Source: Bradyrhizobium archetypum (GTDB lineage Bacteria > Pseudomonadota > Alphaproteobacteria > Rhizobiales > Xanthobacteraceae). Taken from it: a stretch of DNA of 64,000 nt. Below, one piece after another: positions 60,855-64,000 of the stretch. Numbering within the stretch: the first letter of the stretch is position 1; every line of letters starts with the position of its first letter. The translations under genes were made by a program, and so were the position numbers. The stretch is taken from NCBI RefSeq assembly GCF_013114835.1, contig NZ_JAAVLW010000013.1, forward strand, positions 30,339 through 94,338. Direction: 5' to 3'. The notes beneath the pieces are model-generated. The model did not search any database, was not told the DNA's origin, and saw nothing but the letters and a program-made list of their open reading frames with translations.

Positions 60855-62795
60855 TCAAGCCTTCTTTTGCCCCTGCGCCCGACGGGCGATGCAGGAAACG
60901 AAGTCGAGTGGAGCTGCGGCCAGAACCTCAAGTTCCGCTCGCTTCAGAGGGCTCAGCGCCGATGCGAAGCCGGGATCGGCGAGGCGCTCGCGGAGCACAG
61001 CTATAGCGGTCTGGTGCTCGGGAGCAACGTACCGCGCCGCTGCAACCTGTAGGCCGGGATCGCCGAAGAAGCGATGGATGACTTCGCCCATCAACTTACG
61101 GACTTTGAAATAGTCAAGAAGACGGGCGTCGCGCTCGGCAGGAGTGGCCTCCGTCACGCTCCGAGCGGCAGCGTCGCTGGAAGCCAAGTAGCGGGGGAGG
61201 GAGATGTCGTCACGATGCCGCGGCTGCTCCGTCACCGCGTGGAGGCCGCGGTCGCCCACGGCGTAGGGACGGTCAGTCTGGAAGCAGCGCGCACGCTGGA
61301 CCTCGGCCAGTTGGATATCCGGCGACGGTTTGTTGCTGAACGTTCCGTCCGACCGCGTGGTGATGCCGCTGCTGTTCTCCCCCACCTCCGGCAGGCTATC
61401 GGCCAGCTTGCCGAAAATATTGTCCTTGCCGCGATGGGCGGCGAGCATCTCGTTCGTCGAAGTTAGATCGCAGCCGGTCGGCTTCGCCGCCAGCCCGATC
61501 GTCCAGCCGATTCCCTGCGTCTGGCAACGCATCCCTTCCCGGCCCATCGCGAAATAGGTCCGCAGCGGCGCCGGATCGAAAGCGGCGGCGAGTGCGGAAG
61601 GCCTGGCGAGATCGGCGCTGTGGGCCCAAAGGAACACGCCAATGGCGGCAACGGCGCCCACCGTCAGCTCCGGCGTCAGTCCGAGCCTGTTGAATTCGCC
61701 CGAGGAGACGCGCGCGAGAGCGGCACCCGCACCTTGCCGCGCGGAACGCAAAAAATCAGCTTCGCGCGGCGCCCCCGATCGGCGGCCGAAACACTCTCTG
61801 GCCCTCAACCCGGGCGACCGTGTGTCGCGGCGGGCCGGTGCGATCAGGGCCATCGAGCCGGTGACAGAAATGATCGCCGCGACCCGCTCGGCAATTGTCG
61901 GGTGCGTCGCGAACGCGCCTTGGTGCGCACCGTCGATCATCATCGCGTCCTGCCCGGCCGCTAGGCCCGGGATGGCGCTGCGTCCCTCGATGCGGCGAAG
62001 CGCCGAAACGAGCGCGGCGGGATTCTGCGTCAACCGCACGGCTTCTGCGTCGGCAATGAACTCGCGCGCAGAGGCGATCAGCTTCCGCGTAAGATGGCTG
62101 CCCTCGACGGCGAGCCGGCGCAGAAACATCGTGACCAGGATGAGCACCACCAAGAGAGGCAGCAGCAGGGCCAGGATCGGAAGCGCACAGGCTGCCTGAA
62201 TACGTTTCACGCGCCGGGTGCTGGGCCGCGGCTGGAGCAGTTGTAGCGTGCCGAGACAGACATTGGTAGCCGCGATCAGGCGGATGTCACCGTTGACGAT
62301 GTGGACGATTTCGTGCGCCGCGACGGCCGCCAGTTCATCGTCGTCCAGTCCGTCGATCAGCCCGCGCGTGAAGACGAGAACGGCATCCTTCTGTCTGATA
62401 CCGCAGGCGAACGCGTTGAGCGCCGGGCTGTCGATGACGGCGACATAGGGGGTCGGAAGCCCTGCTGTGATTGTCAGCGGCTCGACGATGCGACAGAGCC
62501 GCGGCTCGTCCTGATCGTCGACGAAGCGGAAATCCGTCCTGCGGCGAACGGTACGGACGTGCCATGCCATCTGCGCGACGAACAGCAGGGCGCCGACGAC
62601 GGTGACGATCGGCGCCCAACGGACGAGGTATCCCGTCCACCCGTAAAGCGGCGCGTGGTCGGGATCGAGCATGGCGAGCGGCACGGCGAGCGCCAGCGCG
62701 GCGAGCAGATGAAACGCCGCGACGAAGCCCGCGAACAACGCAATCGAACGCACGTCATTGCTGCGAACATGCCCGTAGAGCCCGTTCACCCGCAT
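60855..62795 (-). CDS. M48-family membrane metalloprotease with extended C-terminus
   Basis: The 646-residue protein has two N-terminal membrane helices (about 18-42 and 60-76), a zinc-protease domain with AAVAAHEIVHIVNGD (HExxH at about residues 160-164), two more helices (about 205-232) and the glutamate-bearing SAREFIADAEAVRLTQNP. HtpX-type proteases degrade damaged membrane proteins. Here about 300 residues follow the protease core, with a further hydrophobic segment (LTVGAVAAIGVFLWAH) and a long charged tail; this is much longer than HtpX. It follows lemA by 21 bases. Confidence 0.9.
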   Translation of the reverse strand: MRVNGLYGHVRSNDVRSIALFAGFVAAFHLLAALALAVPLAMLDPDHAPLYGWTGYLVRWAPIVTVVGALLFVAQMAWHVRTVRRRTDFRFVDDQDEPRLCRIVEPLTITAGLPTPYVAVIDSPALNAFACGIRQKDAVLVFTRGLIDGLDDDELAAVAAHEIVHIVNGDIRLIAATNVCLGTLQLLQPRPSTRRVKRIQAACALPILALLLPLLVVLILVTMFLRRLAVEGSHLTRKLIASAREFIADAEAVRLTQNPAALVSALRRIEGRSAIPGLAAGQDAMMIDGAHQGAFATHPTIAERVAAIISVTGSMALIAPARRDTRSPGLRARECFGRRSGAPREADFLRSARQGAGAALARVSSGEFNRLGLTPELTVGAVAAIGVFLWAHSADLARPSALAAAFDPAPLRTYFAMGREGMRCQTQGIGWTIGLAAKPTGCDLTSTNEMLAAHRGKDNIFGKLADSLPEVGENSSGITTRSDGTFSNKPSPDIQLAEVQRARCFQTDRPYAVGDRGLHAVTEQPRHRDDISLPRYLASSDAAARSVTEATPAERDARLLDYFKVRKLMGEVIHRFFGDPGLQVAAARYVAPEHQTAIAVLRERLADPGFASALSPLKRAELEVLAAAPLDFVSCIARRAQGQKKA

Positions 62796-62816
62796 GGCGC
62801 CGCCCCACTTGTCCGA

Positions 62817-63395
62817 TCAGAATTTGACCGCGAGCGGCTCGTCGATCAGCACACGCTCGATGCCGAGATCGAACCGCGTCCGCGAATTCATCTTGAACAG
62901 GCGGCCGATCTGGCTGCCGGGAAATTGGCGCAGTGTCGTGCCATATTCCTCGACCGCCAGGTTGTAGAAGCGGCGCGAGGCGGTGACACGGTTTTCGGCG
63001 TCGACCAGTTCCCTTCGCAGTTCGGCAAAATGCGTCGAGGCCTTGAGTTCGGGAAAATGCTCGGCAATGCCGATCAGAGCAGTGATATTCTGCGTCAGAT
63101 TTTGCTCGGCGCTGAGCCGCATCTCGGGCGAGGTCGCCTGCAGCGCCTCGGCGCGAGCCTGGATCACGCCCAGCAGGATGTCGCTCTCATGCTTGGCGAA
63201 ACCGCGCACTGTTTCGACGAGCGGCGGGATCAGGTTCTGGCGGTGCTTCAAATGTGCGTCGATGTCGCCGAATGCCGTTTCGCAGCGCTGATCGAGCGCG
63301 ACCAGGCGATTATGTGTAGCGAAAGCAATATAGGCCGGCACGGCAATCAATATTGCCAGAGCCGCCACGCAAATGAGAATCGACGTCAACAGCAT
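62817..63395 (-). CDS. lemA: LemA family protein
   Basis: The 192-residue protein has an N-terminal membrane helix (about 4-27), then a long antiparallel helical bundle with the family blocks FGDIDAHLKHRQNLIPPLVE, ENRVTASRRFYNLAVEEYGT and FPGSQIGRLF. LemA proteins are commonly encoded next to M48 or other membrane proteins and are linked to envelope stress. It is the first gene of the pair with the M48 protease and is divergent from the PspA-like gene. Confidence 0.93.
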   Translation of the reverse strand: MLLTSILICVAALAILIAVPAYIAFATHNRLVALDQRCETAFGDIDAHLKHRQNLIPPLVETVRGFAKHESDILLGVIQARAEALQATSPEMRLSAEQNLTQNITALIGIAEHFPELKASTHFAELRRELVDAENRVTASRRFYNLAVEEYGTTLRQFPGSQIGRLFKMNSRTRFDLGIERVLIDEPLAVKF

Positions 63396-63542
63396 CGCTC
63401 GCTCTCCCTTGGGATCGCGTGCAAGCTATCGCGGCAAGGTTGCGAAACTGTTGAAGAATACCGCTAAAGTTATTGAACGACTTAACGGCAGTTTAAAGCA
63501 GTTCTGCGCCTATGCGGTGCAAACGTCCTAAAGGGAGTCGTC

Positions 63543-64000
63543 ATGGCTGAATCAATCTTCGCTCGTGTGTCCCGTCTGCTTTCGGCGACGGTCGAGGATG
63601 CGGTGGATCGCATGGAGCAGGCCGGCGGCGATGCGGTGATGCGGGAGGCAATCCGCGAGGCGGACCGCGCCATCGACGAGGTGAAGGCGGAACACCAATC
63701 AACGATGGCGCGCCGGCTGCAGGCCGCCCGGCAGCAGAAGATGCTCACCGAGCGCGCCGAAGAGCTCACCACGAAAGCCAAATTCGCGCTCGGCGAAGGC
63801 CGCGAGGATCTCGCTGAAGCGGCGCTGTCGCGCCAGGTCGATTTCGAGGCGGAGGCCAAGAAGCTCGACGCGGTCCAGCAACAGGCGCGCGAAGAGGAGC
63901 AGCGGCTGGATGACGGCCTCGCCGCGCTCAGCGCCCGCAAGCGCCAGATGGAAGATGCGCTGCAAGCCTACCTGATCTCCCGGCGCGAGGCGGCGCTCGG
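63543..64000 (+). CDS. PspA/IM30-family protein, 3' end outside the window
   Basis: The 152 visible codons begin MAESIFARVSRLLSATVED and continue as an uninterrupted charged coiled coil (DAVMREAIREADRAIDEVKA; SRQVDFEAEAKKLDAVQQQA), the pattern of PspA/Vipp1 ESCRT-III-like proteins that bind and repair the inner membrane. AAAGGGAG lies directly upstream. The gene is divergent from lemA-M48 across 147 bases, so the three may form one membrane-stress module. Confidence 0.88.
   Translation, partial: MAESIFARVSRLLSATVEDAVDRMEQAGGDAVMREAIREADRAIDEVKAEHQSTMARRLQAARQQKMLTERAEELTTKAKFALGEGREDLAEAALSRQVDFEAEAKKLDAVQQQAREEEQRLDDGLAALSARKRQMEDALQAYLISRREAAL

Overview
The window looks like chromosomal DNA of an alphaproteobacterium of the Bradyrhizobium/Rhodopseudomonas group. 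The base composition is GC-rich, genes are tightly packed, and many solute-binding-protein and acyl-CoA genes are present. Several families of GC-rich palindromic intergenic repeats of the kind common in that group recur between genes. This placement is inference from gene content and repeats; no rRNA or other marker gene is present. I see no phage, insertion sequence, tRNA, rRNA or CRISPR array.

Left part (1-13.7 kb): the 3' end of a membrane protein gene; a cyanide-insensitive-type cytochrome bd oxidase operon (cydA, cydB and a 43-codon DUF2474-type peptide); an L,D-transpeptidase; an orphan amino-acid binding protein; two acyl-CoA dehydrogenase genes that look like the two halves of a heteromeric enzyme; a carboxymuconolactone-decarboxylase-like protein, a VOC protein, two MFS carriers, a SnoaL-like protein and a DUF938 methyltransferase.

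Sulfur island (13.3-21.6 kb): an ArsR-type repressor with the two cysteines of persulfide sensors is divergent from soxC-D-X-Y-Z-A-K-B, followed by a periplasmic DsrE-like protein, the remains of a second dsrE-like gene, and a persulfide dioxygenase-rhodanese fusion. Together these encode periplasmic thiosulfate oxidation to sulfate plus cytoplasmic persulfide disposal.

Vitamin B12 island (21.7-27.2 kb): btuC-btuD-btuF-type ABC genes on the minus strand diverge from a cobalamin riboswitch and a TonB-dependent receptor. A group of four small charged proteins of unknown function follows (27.4-28.6 kb).

Middle (28.8-51.6 kb): MFS, D-aminoacylase, MFS; an AttEFGH-like set (ATPase, fused permease, CrtC/AttH lipocalin); an orphan branched-chain amino-acid binding protein; an RND efflux pump with its adaptor; an acyl-CoA synthetase; and a complete five-gene peptide-type ABC importer.

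Right part (51.7-60.5 kb): a minus-strand catabolic cluster with a biotin-dependent acyl-CoA carboxylase (two subunits), a BKACE-type beta-keto acid cleavage enzyme, an AraC regulator, a glutathione transferase and two acyl-CoA dehydrogenases. No complete known pathway matches this combination. The window ends with a membrane-stress module: M48 metalloprotease and LemA divergent from a PspA-like gene that runs off the right edge.
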